The notes: a model not told the origin generated them from the letters alone. A stretch of 6,039 bases of DNA from Chromatiales bacterium (GCA_024639625.1 JAHEIA010000209.1:1-6039); one strand, 5' to 3'; positions 1 to 6,039 are shown, counted from the first letter of the stretch. Program-made: numbers and translations.

Positions 1-473
1 CAGATCACGAGAGCGGCCCCGGCAGCTGCCTCCTCCAACAACCCGAGATTGAACACTCCAGCGAAGGACGACCACCAACCGCCGTCAGCGGTAGACACGG
101 CGCCGTCCACGATCAATACGTAGCTGCCGTAACCCGCGGCCATGGCGTCGTGCCGCGACTGCTCGACCGCATCGCCCGCGGCGGCTTGGAGTGTATGATG
201 ATAGTCGAGGGACAGGTGATCGAGGATCAGATTCTCGAGGGTCGGCTCGGCGCACCGTAGAAGAGACTCGGTACAGCCGGTGCACTCTTGGCAGGAGAGC
301 CAGATGACCCGCGGACGCGGTGCGGCGGCAAGCGCGGCCGCCATGGATTGTGTGGCGCCGGTCGGGAGCGCGAGAGCCGAACCGGTGACGGCACAAAACT
401 TGGGGAATGCGCGACGGGAAACGCCGCGTCGACTCAGGTATTCGAGCCAGCAGACTTGGGTTGCGTTTCTCAG
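1..473 (-). CDS. [NiFe]-hydrogenase small subunit, 5' part (runs off left edge)
   Basis: This is the N-terminal 157 codons of the electron-transferring subunit of a membrane-associated or periplasmic [NiFe] hydrogenase (HyaA/HupS/HynS family, usually about 350 residues). The subunit carries the Fe-S relay from the NiFe centre of the large subunit. I translated the minus strand directly. Counting from the CTG at 473-471, a Tat motif S-R-R-A-F-P-K lies at residues 19-25, followed by a hydrophobic stretch rich in Ala. Then comes W-L-S-C-Q-E-C-T-G-C-T-E (58-69), whose Cys64 and Cys67 match the first ligands of the proximal cluster, and L-S-L-D-Y-H-H-T, another family signature. Gly66 sits where oxygen-tolerant enzymes have an extra Cys (ECTCCTE), so a conventional [4Fe-4S] proximal cluster is expected. 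The start is unclear: after the in-frame TAA at 500-498 there is no ATG, GTG or TTG before the Tat motif. The first ATG is internal (344-342) and would remove the Tat signal. Family certain; start uncertain. Confidence 0.92.
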   Translation of the reverse strand, partial: MRNATQVCWLEYLSRRGVSRRAFPKFCAVTGSALALPTGATQSMAAALAAAPRPRVIWLSCQECTGCTESLLRCAEPTLENLILDHLSLDYHHTLQAAAGDAVEQSRHDAMAAGYGSYVLIVDGAVSTADGGWWSSFAGVFNLGLLEEAAAGAALVI

Positions 474-584
474 TTGGGCCGGTACTTGGGCATATCGTTA
501 GAAAGCGAGACGGCACGAGGATACCGTAAACCGCCGCGCCTAGGCTGCTGGGCTTGTTCCGCGGTGCCCGCTGAGCGCTATAGC

Positions 585-1712
585 CTACTTTGCTCTACCT
601 CGGCCGGGAGGCGCTTCGACGGGCATGTGATCCGGCGCTGTATCGACGGACCTGTGTGTCGACAAATACTGCTCAACGAAGAACACGATGGATTGCAGCA
701 GCTCGGAGCGCGGGAAATCGGCGGAACCTGCAGTGTTTCCGGCGAAAAACGGCATTTTTTCGCGTAGCGGAATCGCGACATCCCAGTGGTCACCGTTTAC
801 GTACCCCAAGAGCACAGATCCTGGGATGATCTGATCGTAGAAAAGGGTTTGCCCATCGTTGCGCGGCTCCATCCGGGTCAGGTCGGAGGCAAAAAACAAG
901 CGCAGGGCGCGAGCGAAGTGGCGGCGATCGGAGTAGGCGCCCAAGGAAAAATATTGCACATGAGTCGGAAGCGGGTTCTCCGCCAGCCAGCGCAGATTGC
1001 GGGGGCGCTCGAGACTCGCAACCATCTGACCATCTCCCGACGGGCAGTTGCCGACCGAGAGACCAGCGAACATCGAGTAAATGCCTGAATAGCGGTCGGC
1101 GAGGGGCGAACCGTTTACGCTGCCGGCTACGCTGACGAGCGCGTCCACCTGTCGCGCAAGATCCGGGTACCGACGGAGAAAAATCAGTGCATCGTTGACT
1201 CCTTTGGAGTAGCCGATCAACACCAGGGGCGCATCGGCCTCCCGCGGGTTTCTGCGCAGCTCGTCCGCGATCTGCGCGGCGTTGTGTTCGGTGCCCGAGC
1301 GGCCGCTCAGTTTGACGGTTTCGACTCGATAGCCGAGTTCGCGGAGGCGTTCAGCTCCACTGCGGAACGGTAGTCCGCTCGTGCCGACACATTCGCTCAG
1401 CGCACCGGGGATAAGCAAGATCCGCACCGATGCGGCGCGCATGGGGACGATGGGAACCGCCGATTCCGGCGGCGCCTCGTCGCGCAAGCGATGCAGGTAT
1501 CCGCTGCAGCTCTCGCCGCTGGCAAGCTCTGCTTCTGTTAATTGGGTGCAAAAGATCTGGCGAAACTCCGGCCGCGCATCCTCGATACCAGGCACCGCAA
1601 TCGGCGCCAGTACTGCCGCCGGGGCCGTGGCGTCGTATTCCAGCAACTGCGGGGCACAGCCGAACAGACCGAGCGTTGCGAGGACGAAGATCAAGGGTCG
1701 CCGGCTGCTCAC
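585..1712 (-). CDS. alpha/beta-hydrolase-fold lipoprotein (second of a tandem pair)
   Basis: This is a predicted serine hydrolase (esterase/lipase-like, substrate unknown) of 375 residues anchored to a membrane by a lipid. The GTG start overlaps the upstream stop as GTGA and has an AGGAGG seven bases before it, so the start is secure. A short signal peptide ends in L-F-G-C19; Phe at -2 is unusual for a lipobox. Ala at +2 predicts the outer membrane. The nucleophile elbow is G-Y-S-K-G (167-171, Ser169). The likely acid is Asp286 in P-R-N-D-G-Q and the likely base His309 in D-H-W. Apart from the lipid Cys there are exactly four cysteines (55, 69, 108, 223), all aligned with cysteines of the neighbouring paralogue, suggesting two disulfides. 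It is translationally coupled to that paralogue and lies about 110 bp upstream of the hydrogenase gene on the same strand. Fold confident; substrate unknown. Confidence 0.93.
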   Translation of the reverse strand: MSSRRPLIFVLATLGLFGCAPQLLEYDATAPAAVLAPIAVPGIEDARPEFRQIFCTQLTEAELASGESCSGYLHRLRDEAPPESAVPIVPMRAASVRILLIPGALSECVGTSGLPFRSGAERLRELGYRVETVKLSGRSGTEHNAAQIADELRRNPREADAPLVLIGYSKGVNDALIFLRRYPDLARQVDALVSVAGSVNGSPLADRYSGIYSMFAGLSVGNCPSGDGQMVASLERPRNLRWLAENPLPTHVQYFSLGAYSDRRHFARALRLFFASDLTRMEPRNDGQTLFYDQIIPGSVLLGYVNGDHWDVAIPLREKMPFFAGNTAGSADFPRSELLQSIVFFVEQYLSTHRSVDTAPDHMPVEAPPGRGRAK

Positions 1713-2860
1713 GGTGCTGCCTCCTCCCCTTGGCCGGTGCTGGTGCGCCTGAGGTCTTCCGCGATGTAGAGCAGGACCGCCTCGAGCAACGCGGTACGCG
1801 GGAAGGGCCGCACATATTCCGGTCTCAATGCCAACCAGGATTGCGCGAATTCGAGAGGCAGGGCGACGCCCCAGTGATCCGTGTTCGCGTAGCCAAGCAA
1901 GGTTCCACCGGGTATGACCTGATCGTAGAAGATCAGTTGCCCGTCGTTGCGGGGGTCCACATAGGAGAGGAAGCCATGCGTCTCGCGCAACGGCCAGGCG
2001 GCTTCTTCAAGCCGTGTAAAGGCGACCACAGAAAAGTAGCGGACGCTATCCGGTAGCCGATTCCGCAGCCACCAATCCATGCGTTTAGAACGTTCCAGAT
2101 CGTCGAGCGCTCCGCTGTCGCCCGGGGTGCACCAGGACTCTGGCACCCAGCCCAGCCAAGGGCGAGCGGATTCGCCCACCCAATCCGCCAGCGGCGAGCC
2201 GTTGATCGCTCCGGCGATGCTGGCGACGGCCACCACGGTTTCGCGCGAATCGGGAAAATCGACGAGAAACTGCAAGATGTCGATTGCACCTTTTGAATGG
2301 CCAATCAACACCAACTTCTCGTCCGGCTGAAGATCGAGCCGCGACACAAAGGCGGCGATTTGTTGCGCGTTGCGGCGGCTGCTGGAAAGCCCGCCTACCG
2401 GAATCAGCTCGACTTGGTAGCCGCGCTCGCGCAACGCCTGCGAGGCCTCCATATAGAGCGCGGCGAGATCGTGGACACAGTCGCTCAGGAGACCACCGAC
2501 CAGGATGACCCGTAGCCGCAAGTCCGCTTCCGGTAGAGACGGTTGGATCTCCAGCGGCGCAGCTTCGTCGCTGAGCCGAAGCAGGAAGTTTTCGCAAGCC
2601 ACGGCTTCTGCATCCGCCGCTTGTCTCGATGCGGCAATGGCGCAGAAGATCTCGCGAAATCGTGTGCGCCCATCGGCTACGGCGGGAGCCGTCGTGACTC
2701 GGAGCGTCTGCGCTGGAACGTTCAGGTCGTAGTCGCTCAGGGGCGAGCCCGCGCATGCGGACAGGAGCACCCCGCAAGCAATGCTGGCCCCGAAACGAAG
2801 TGGTCGGATGTCGCGCAAAGCAACCCATGCTGCAACATCGATAGCAAAGCGCGGGAGCAC
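1709..2860 (-). CDS. alpha/beta-hydrolase-fold lipoprotein (first of a tandem pair)
   Basis: This is a paralogue of the downstream lipoprotein hydrolase. From the GTG at 2860-2858 it has 383 residues, with a hydrophobic segment ending in the lipobox L-S-A-C36. The core has G-H-S-K-G (Ser189), P-R-N-D-G-Q (Asp306) and D-H-W (His329). The Ser-to-Asp and Ser-to-His distances (117 and 140) are identical to those in the partner. Its only other mature cysteines (73, 89, 128, 244) align with the partner's four. The start is not settled. The GTG has AGGGA nine bases upstream. A TTG at 2818-2816 gives a more compact signal peptide (Cys at 22) but no Shine-Dalgarno. The frame stays open to 3112, but ATG starts there (for example 2935) would put 60 or more residues before the lipobox, which is implausible. 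The stop overlaps the next start by four bases. Probably an exported esterase or lipase acting on the cell surface or periplasmic side; substrate unknown. Confidence 0.9.
   Translation of the reverse strand: MLPRFAIDVAAWVALRDIRPLRFGASIACGVLLSACAGSPLSDYDLNVPAQTLRVTTAPAVADGRTRFREIFCAIAASRQAADAEAVACENFLLRLSDEAAPLEIQPSLPEADLRLRVILVGGLLSDCVHDLAALYMEASQALRERGYQVELIPVGGLSSSRRNAQQIAAFVSRLDLQPDEKLVLIGHSKGAIDILQFLVDFPDSRETVVAVASIAGAINGSPLADWVGESARPWLGWVPESWCTPGDSGALDDLERSKRMDWWLRNRLPDSVRYFSVVAFTRLEEAAWPLRETHGFLSYVDPRNDGQLIFYDQVIPGGTLLGYANTDHWGVALPLEFAQSWLALRPEYVRPFPRTALLEAVLLYIAEDLRRTSTGQGEEAAP
1720..1725 (-). promoter_or_regulatory. Shine-Dalgarno deciding the GTG start of the downstream hydrolase
   Basis: On the minus strand an AGGAGG core sits inside the last codons of the upstream hydrolase gene, seven bases before the GTG at 1712-1710. 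Combined with the GTGA stop/start overlap, it supports re-initiation and coupled expression of the two lipoproteins. Confidence 0.75.
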
Positions 2861-3152
2861 GCCGCGGTTTCCCTGTTTGGTACCTGGTCTGCGCTCGACG
2901 ATATGGATGCAACGCACCGAGCGCCCAGCGCCCATCCTTTCCTGTTGTGTCTCGTCCTTTCGATGGTTCAACGCGATCCTCATCGCATGTGGGTTCGGTC
3001 TCATGGCCTTGATCGCGGTTTGGGCCTGGCAGGAAAGCGCCGATCGGCTGGGGTGCGGAAACCGACGTGCGCTGCGCATCATGCCGGGATAAAGCGATCG
3101 GTCCGGCCTCACTAGTACATCCCCTGTGAGGGACGCGGATGAAGTCTCGATC
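2861..3152. other. gap between the secreted protein gene and the hydrolase pair
   Basis: No convincing gene lies here. The minus-strand frame of the hydrolase stays open upstream to 3112, but that extension is Arg-rich and would precede the signal peptide. On the plus strand, 2907-3092 could encode a 61-residue peptide with one hydrophobic segment, without a Shine-Dalgarno. A short inverted repeat at 3120-3133 (four-base arms) has no T-tract and is not a good terminator. The promoter of the hydrolase pair, if it has its own, should be in this stretch, but no clear -35/-10 pair is seen. Confidence 0.4.
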
Positions 3153-4013
3153 CTACTCCCCTGCGCTCGGTCCCTGCGGTCGGGTCTCCCACCAGGGCGA
3201 GGCGAAATAGTTCTTGGCGTCTTCGTCGGTGGCGAAGTTCCGGCGCGTCGTCAAGTAGCGGTCGAGATCATTCAGGACACCGGCATACGCAGGGTCCCGG
3301 ATCGCGATGTCACCCGCCGCGACCAGATCTTCCAGGCATCGCTTGTAGGCGTCGACCGGTTCGTAATCCGTTCCCTGGACGACGACCCTCCCCCCGTACT
3401 GCGCGTAGAGAGATCGCCGGAGCTTCCAGGCTGCGATTTGCGCTGCGGCATTGTCCCGTGCCTGGGTGGATGTTTCCGCCGGCAATGCGTCTTGTTCGGT
3501 GCTTGCTCGAGTTGGTTCGCCTTGTTGTTCGGTTTTCTCCAAATCCGGGCTCGGTTCTTCACCGGTGACATGCTCCGCCGCGACCGCTCTCTCGGCGTGG
3601 CCTTTCGCTTCGCCCCCGCCCGCCTCAACTTGCAAGCGAACAACAGCCTCGACCTCCTCTGCGGTAGGCGCATATTCCGCGTTCCGGGTGCGCTCTTCCC
3701 GCACGCGCCCCATGAGCAGGCCGACGAACTTGCCGCGCTTGTAGCCTGTTGTCCAAGCCTCGTAGTCGACGGATCCCGTAGCTTTGATGCGCTCACTGAG
3801 AGATGCGGGCGGCTCTAATTCGCTGCTGTCGATCGGATTACCGTAGACCTCGGCGACGATTTCGGCAGACCCAGCGATAGGAAAACTCAATAGGACGGCA
3901 AGGCACCCGGCGGAAAAAAGCAAGCGAAACCGAGCGGCAAGCCATCGGTCCGGCGGGCGCTGTGTTCGTTGGTCTTCGCGACAAACCCATTCGTTGCTTG
4001 TTAAGAACGACAT
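3153..4013 (-). CDS. secreted protein of unknown function with SurA-N-like start and conserved-looking C-terminus
   Basis: 286 residues, exported. The ATG at 4013 is supported by GAGG seven bases upstream. The signal peptide is unusually long: about 28 polar, Arg-rich residues, then a hydrophobic core at about 31-47 and a type I site A-G-S-A|E-I-V at 50/51. The mature start (E-V-Y-G-N-P-I, 55-61) resembles the first strand of SurA/parvulin-type chaperones, but no PPIase domain is present. Residues about 112-192 are Glu/Ala-rich and low in complexity, probably disordered or helical. The C-terminal 90 residues are compact and aromatic: A-W-K-L-R-R-S-L-Y (195-203), Y-G-G-R-V (206-210), P-V-D-A-Y-K (219-224) and a final S-P-W-W (272-275). 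I recall similar ends in proteobacterial proteins annotated as hypothetical, but cannot confirm it. It lies upstream of the hydrolase pair on the same strand, 292 bp apart. Real gene likely; function unknown, perhaps envelope folding or binding. Confidence 0.85.
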   Translation of the reverse strand: MSFLTSNEWVCREDQRTQRPPDRWLAARFRLLFSAGCLAVLLSFPIAGSAEIVAEVYGNPIDSSELEPPASLSERIKATGSVDYEAWTTGYKRGKFVGLLMGRVREERTRNAEYAPTAEEVEAVVRLQVEAGGGEAKGHAERAVAAEHVTGEEPSPDLEKTEQQGEPTRASTEQDALPAETSTQARDNAAAQIAAWKLRRSLYAQYGGRVVVQGTDYEPVDAYKRCLEDLVAAGDIAIRDPAYAGVLNDLDRYLTTRRNFATDEDAKNYFASPWWETRPQGPSAGE

Positions 4014-4020
4014 ATCAGAA

Positions 4021-4026
4021 CCTCTG
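4021..4026 (-). promoter_or_regulatory. ribosome binding site of the secreted protein gene
   Basis: The minus strand reads CAGAGG here, seven bases before the ATG at 4013-4011. It favours the full-length start even though this makes the signal peptide about 50 residues long. Confidence 0.6.
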
Positions 4027-4367
4027 TAATTCGCGTTGCACCCTATACTGCGCCGCGAGCGGATGGACCGCGGTGTAAGCCTCGCGCAATCATACTCGCG
4101 CTAAGGCCCGGGTCAATGCGGTCTCGTGGAATCCATGGTCATTCTCTGTTTACGATCCAGCGTGGGAATTTCGCGTCGCACCAACGATCGATTGTTTAGA
4201 CGCGCGATCTCAACCCGCCATCCTAGACTCGAGGCACGAGCAGCGCTAGGGCAGTTGGCGCACAAGGCCTGCGGACGCCCTCTTCGACATGAAAGCGCAG
4301 GAATCGGGCATCGTTTGAGAGTTTCGCATGTCACTGCCGTCCAAGACGACTCGTCATTGGGTTCGCA

Positions 4368-4403
4368 CACTCGAGTGCGCTCGCGGACTCGAATAATCAT
4401 TCG
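4368..4403. repeat. two neighbouring small inverted repeats
   Basis: A perfect 10-bp palindrome, CACTCGAGTG (4368-4377), is followed after 12 bases by CGAAT-AATC-ATTCG (4390-4403). The centres are 24 bp apart, a little over two helical turns. They could be operator half-sites for the flanking genes, but they lie over 300 bp from either start, and such short repeats also occur by chance. Confidence 0.2.
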
Positions 4404-4725
4404 CGCGGGCCGACACACGCTCTCGCTGAACAAAGGCGGGGCTGCGCTTTCCATGCGACCAATATCTGCCCCTGCCTTCTTGATCTTACCGACGTGACGT
4501 TCATACTGGAGCAGGGTGCCGACGGAGATCTTTCCCAGTATGCGCAGAATCGGGGTTACGACCATGTCAGGTCCCATCCTTTACGCAAACCGGCTAGCCG
4601 GCGACGCCCGTGCATGCTTGATATTCTCAGTCCGGCTCGCCTTGGCCGTAACTCGGGTGGGATTCGGATACCGGGGACAGGATGCAGGCAAGACCCGCAC
4701 TGGAACTGCTATCGGGAGTTGATTG

Positions 4726-5316
4726 GTGACCGCGCTAATCCACGATGAGAAGAGGTTACAGTTTCTTGTGGATCTTGCCGAAAGGCGTATCCCCAAGAAA
4801 CAGCTTTACTCGCGTATGGCTGAGTGCGGTATCTCCAAGGATGAGGCGTTGCGGAAGATCGAGGGCGTAACGCACCCTTTCCCCGTATGGCTGCTCGATT
4901 CCAGCGAAGCCGCGAAGATGCTGCTTAAGCAATACCATCTGCGAAAGCAAAACAACCTCAGCGTGCCGCCCATGATTGATGCGTTCGTTACCGATGCCAT
5001 TGGTCGCATCCTGGACGATATCGATGCGGAGCAGGCCCTCTGGCTACGCAGGCCGACAAAACGCCCAAAGGATCGCAGAAAGGGCCTCGAAACAGAAACG
5101 CTCCGCGAACTGATCCAACTTGAAATGCAGTACATACGCGCTGACCCGTTGCTGGATGCGAACCGGAAAGGTGCGGCCTACCTAACGGCACTCGAGCGCA
5201 TTGCGGATTCGCACGGCATGTCACCTTCCAGTCTCGACAAGCGGCTACACCCTCGAGACAAGAAGAAAAAGGGTCGCGCGAGACGCACATCAGCAAAAAA
5301 CAAAAACGGCGGATAG
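4726..5316 (+). CDS. basic Lys/Arg-rich protein of unknown function
   Basis: 196 residues counted from the GTG at 4726, which has GGGAG seven bases upstream; the TTG just before it (4723) is only four bases from that site. I do not recognise the family. The protein has no signal peptide or membrane segment and is therefore cytoplasmic. It is mostly helical in character: residues 7-47 and 82-108 look like amphipathic helices, and 126-165 like another helical block. A charged stretch P-T-K-R-P-K-D-R-R-K lies at 110-119 and a strongly basic, probably unstructured tail at about 172-196, suggesting binding to nucleic acid. Its codons are clearly less GC-biased than those of the minus-strand genes, and it stands alone on the opposite strand with long non-coding flanks, so recent acquisition is likely. 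A phage or island origin is possible, but no hallmark gene is visible. Confidence 0.8.
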   Translation: MTALIHDEKRLQFLVDLAERRIPKKQLYSRMAECGISKDEALRKIEGVTHPFPVWLLDSSEAAKMLLKQYHLRKQNNLSVPPMIDAFVTDAIGRILDDIDAEQALWLRRPTKRPKDRRKGLETETLRELIQLEMQYIRADPLLDANRKGAAYLTALERIADSHGMSPSSLDKRLHPRDKKKKGRARRTSAKNKNGG

Positions 5317-5849
5317 CAGCCTGCATTCGAGCGGCGATCGCATCACCTATATCTGGTCCGGGACCCGCTCCACGTGGATAGACCCGTGCCCGACCACTTG
5401 CTCAAATCCGCCACCGAAGACTGTTTTTCTCCCACGACCCTGGGGCCGACCTTGTTCTGAGGCCTGTACCGGCGTGTGCGCACTCGGTAGCTTGATAGGA
5501 GAGCACCGAATGCCTCGGCAATCCACGGCTGCGGCACATTTGACGGCCCTTGCGGGCCTATTCCCCCTTCCGATGGATGCTAACTGCCGCTCGTCCTTGA
5601 GGGCAACGATAGCGAAGACCACGTCGCCGAAGGTTGATTCTCTAACCGGGCCGAGGCTACAAATCGGCCGTGGTCTCACCATCGGTGATCGGCTCGACAA
5701 GCATCCATGGCGCAGGTTCGTTCCGAGGCAGAATCGGAAACCATTGTGGGCTCCGGTCTGAAGGTCTCCGTAGGTGCGACGAACGGCGCGGGTGAATCCC
5801 GTCCACTGCAATCTACGCTTGGGTTGAACAGAATGCCGAATTGAATCTC
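5317..5849. other. about 530 bp without a confident gene
   Basis: Several overlapping frames are open on both strands (for example minus 5811-5347 and plus 5201-5761), but their peptides are rich in Arg, Pro and Ser and show no recognisable motif. The only part with a translation signal is the small plus-strand ORF at 5510-5761. No tRNA, T-tract terminator or long repeat is visible. Confidence 0.35.
5510..5761 (+). CDS. possible small protein with a good Shine-Dalgarno
   Basis: This is an 83-residue reading frame starting with ATG. It has AGGAG at 5497-5501, eight bases before the start, which is the best ribosome binding site in the right third of the window. The peptide is basic, with no signal sequence, membrane segment or recognisable domain. 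Residues 43-66 are Gly/Leu/Ile-containing and the C-terminus is rich in Arg and Trp. The frame is also open for 300 bp upstream, which weakens the case because open frames are common by chance at this GC content. It may be a genuine small gene or a coincidence. Confidence 0.2.
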   Translation: MPRQSTAAAHLTALAGLFPLPMDANCRSSLRATIAKTTSPKVDSLTGPRLQIGRGLTIGDRLDKHPWRRFVPRQNRKPLWAPV

Positions 5850-6039
5850 CTAATCCGGATCAACGAGAAGCGAAATTGCCGTAACACCCACTGTTACAAC
5901 TTCCGTCCCCGCGGGACCCTCCCGCCACTTGCGTGAATATCGCACGAAACCCAGGTGCAAAGGATCACGGCCGCGGTTGACGGCGGGGCCTATCATTTCC
6001 TCCAACACGGACGCACTGGCGAACGTGCAACCAACCACA
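5850..6039 (-). CDS. possible 3' end of a gene entering from the right edge
   Basis: The minus-strand frame is open from the window edge to a TAG at 5852-5850, giving about 62 residues. The peptide has a balanced composition, unlike the Arg-rich shadow frames nearby: a helical start (A-S-V-L-E-E-M-I-G), then a segment F-V-R-Y-S-R-K-W-R-E, then a hydrophobic end T-A-I-S-L-L-V-D-P-D. The third codon positions are GC-rich in the first half and less so towards the stop. I do not recognise a family, and 190 bases are too few to decide. If real, its start lies beyond the window. Confidence 0.3.
   Translation of the reverse strand, partial: VVGCTFASASVLEEMIGPAVNRGRDPLHLGFVRYSRKWREGPAGTEVVTVGVTAISLLVDPD

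Larger units (their letters stand above)
4014..4725. other. about 700 bp without a convincing gene, between divergent genes
   Basis: The stretch separates the minus-strand secreted protein gene from the plus-strand basic protein gene, so both promoters should lie here. A TATAGG at 4047-4042 (minus strand), about 30 bases before the ATG, could be a -10 element, but no matching -35 is seen. Open frames on both strands have Arg-rich compositions typical of non-coding GC-rich DNA. One exception is the minus-strand segment 4577-4443, whose codons and peptide look more like a protein and may be a gene remnant. Small inverted repeats occur at 4368-4377, 4390-4403 and 4590-4601. No tRNA or insertion-sequence ends were found. 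Confidence 0.4.

Noticed and set aside
85..516. Minus-strand 143-codon frame starting with GTG at 516
   Set aside because: It is a shadow of the hydrogenase small subunit, which is read one base later on the same strand; its peptide is Arg-rich with no motif.
474..584. Sigma-54-type or strong sigma-70 promoter in front of the hydrogenase gene
   Set aside because: No GG-N10-GC core with the proper flanks and no well-spaced -35/-10 pair could be found.
2907..3092. Plus-strand 61-residue peptide with one hydrophobic segment
   Set aside because: No Shine-Dalgarno, and no sequence relation to known small membrane proteins; noted only in the gap entry.
2861..3112. Upstream extension of the first hydrolase to 467 residues
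   Set aside because: It would place about 119 residues before the lipobox cysteine, incompatible with a lipoprotein signal peptide.
3120..3133. TCCCCTGTGAGGGA hairpin after the secreted protein gene as a terminator
   Set aside because: Only four paired bases in each arm and no T-tract on either strand.
4113..4497. Long overlapping frames on both strands in the intergenic region
   Set aside because: Arg/Ser-rich peptides, no start signals, both strands open at once; typical of non-coding GC-rich sequence.
4516..4722. 68-codon plus-strand frame ending just before the basic protein gene
   Set aside because: No ribosome binding site and no protein-like pattern; its adjacency to the next start seems fortuitous.
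5347..5811. Minus-strand 154-codon frame
   Set aside because: No recognisable motif, no good ribosome binding site, and other frames across the same stretch are equally open.

Overview
The window looks like part of a GC-rich (roughly 60%) Gram-negative, probably proteobacterial, chromosome. The visible proteins carry a Tat signal, two lipoprotein signals and one Sec signal, so most of the products are exported. A gammaproteobacterial, purple-sulfur-type origin would suit the hydrogenase, but that is inference from family resemblance only.

The left two thirds is read from the minus strand, right to left. A secreted protein of unknown function (4013-3153) is followed, after about 290 bp without a clear gene, by two paralogous alpha/beta-hydrolase lipoproteins (2860-1709 and 1712-585). 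These two overlap by 4 bp through a GTGA junction and must be one translation unit. About 110 bp further on begins the 5' part of a [NiFe]-hydrogenase small subunit (473 to the left edge). It is recognised by its Tat motif and the E-C-T-G-C-T-E cluster-binding motif. No ATG, GTG or TTG lies in frame between the upstream stop and the Tat motif, so its start is either CTG or has been lost. The rest of the hydrogenase operon should lie to the left of the window.

The right third is different. About 700 bp at 4014-4725 hold no convincing gene, only small inverted repeats and a possible gene scrap. A plus-strand gene (4726-5316) then encodes a basic, Lys/Arg-rich cytoplasmic protein with visibly less GC-biased codons; it looks like accessory DNA. 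The stretch from 5317 to the end contains at most a small ORF with a good Shine-Dalgarno (5510-5761) and the possible 3' end of a minus-strand gene entering from the right edge.

The strongest points for follow-up are the coupled hydrolase-lipoprotein pair, which shares a catalytic triad and four cysteines, and the non-canonical start of the hydrogenase subunit. No defence system, CRISPR array, complete insertion sequence, tRNA or rRNA is visible.
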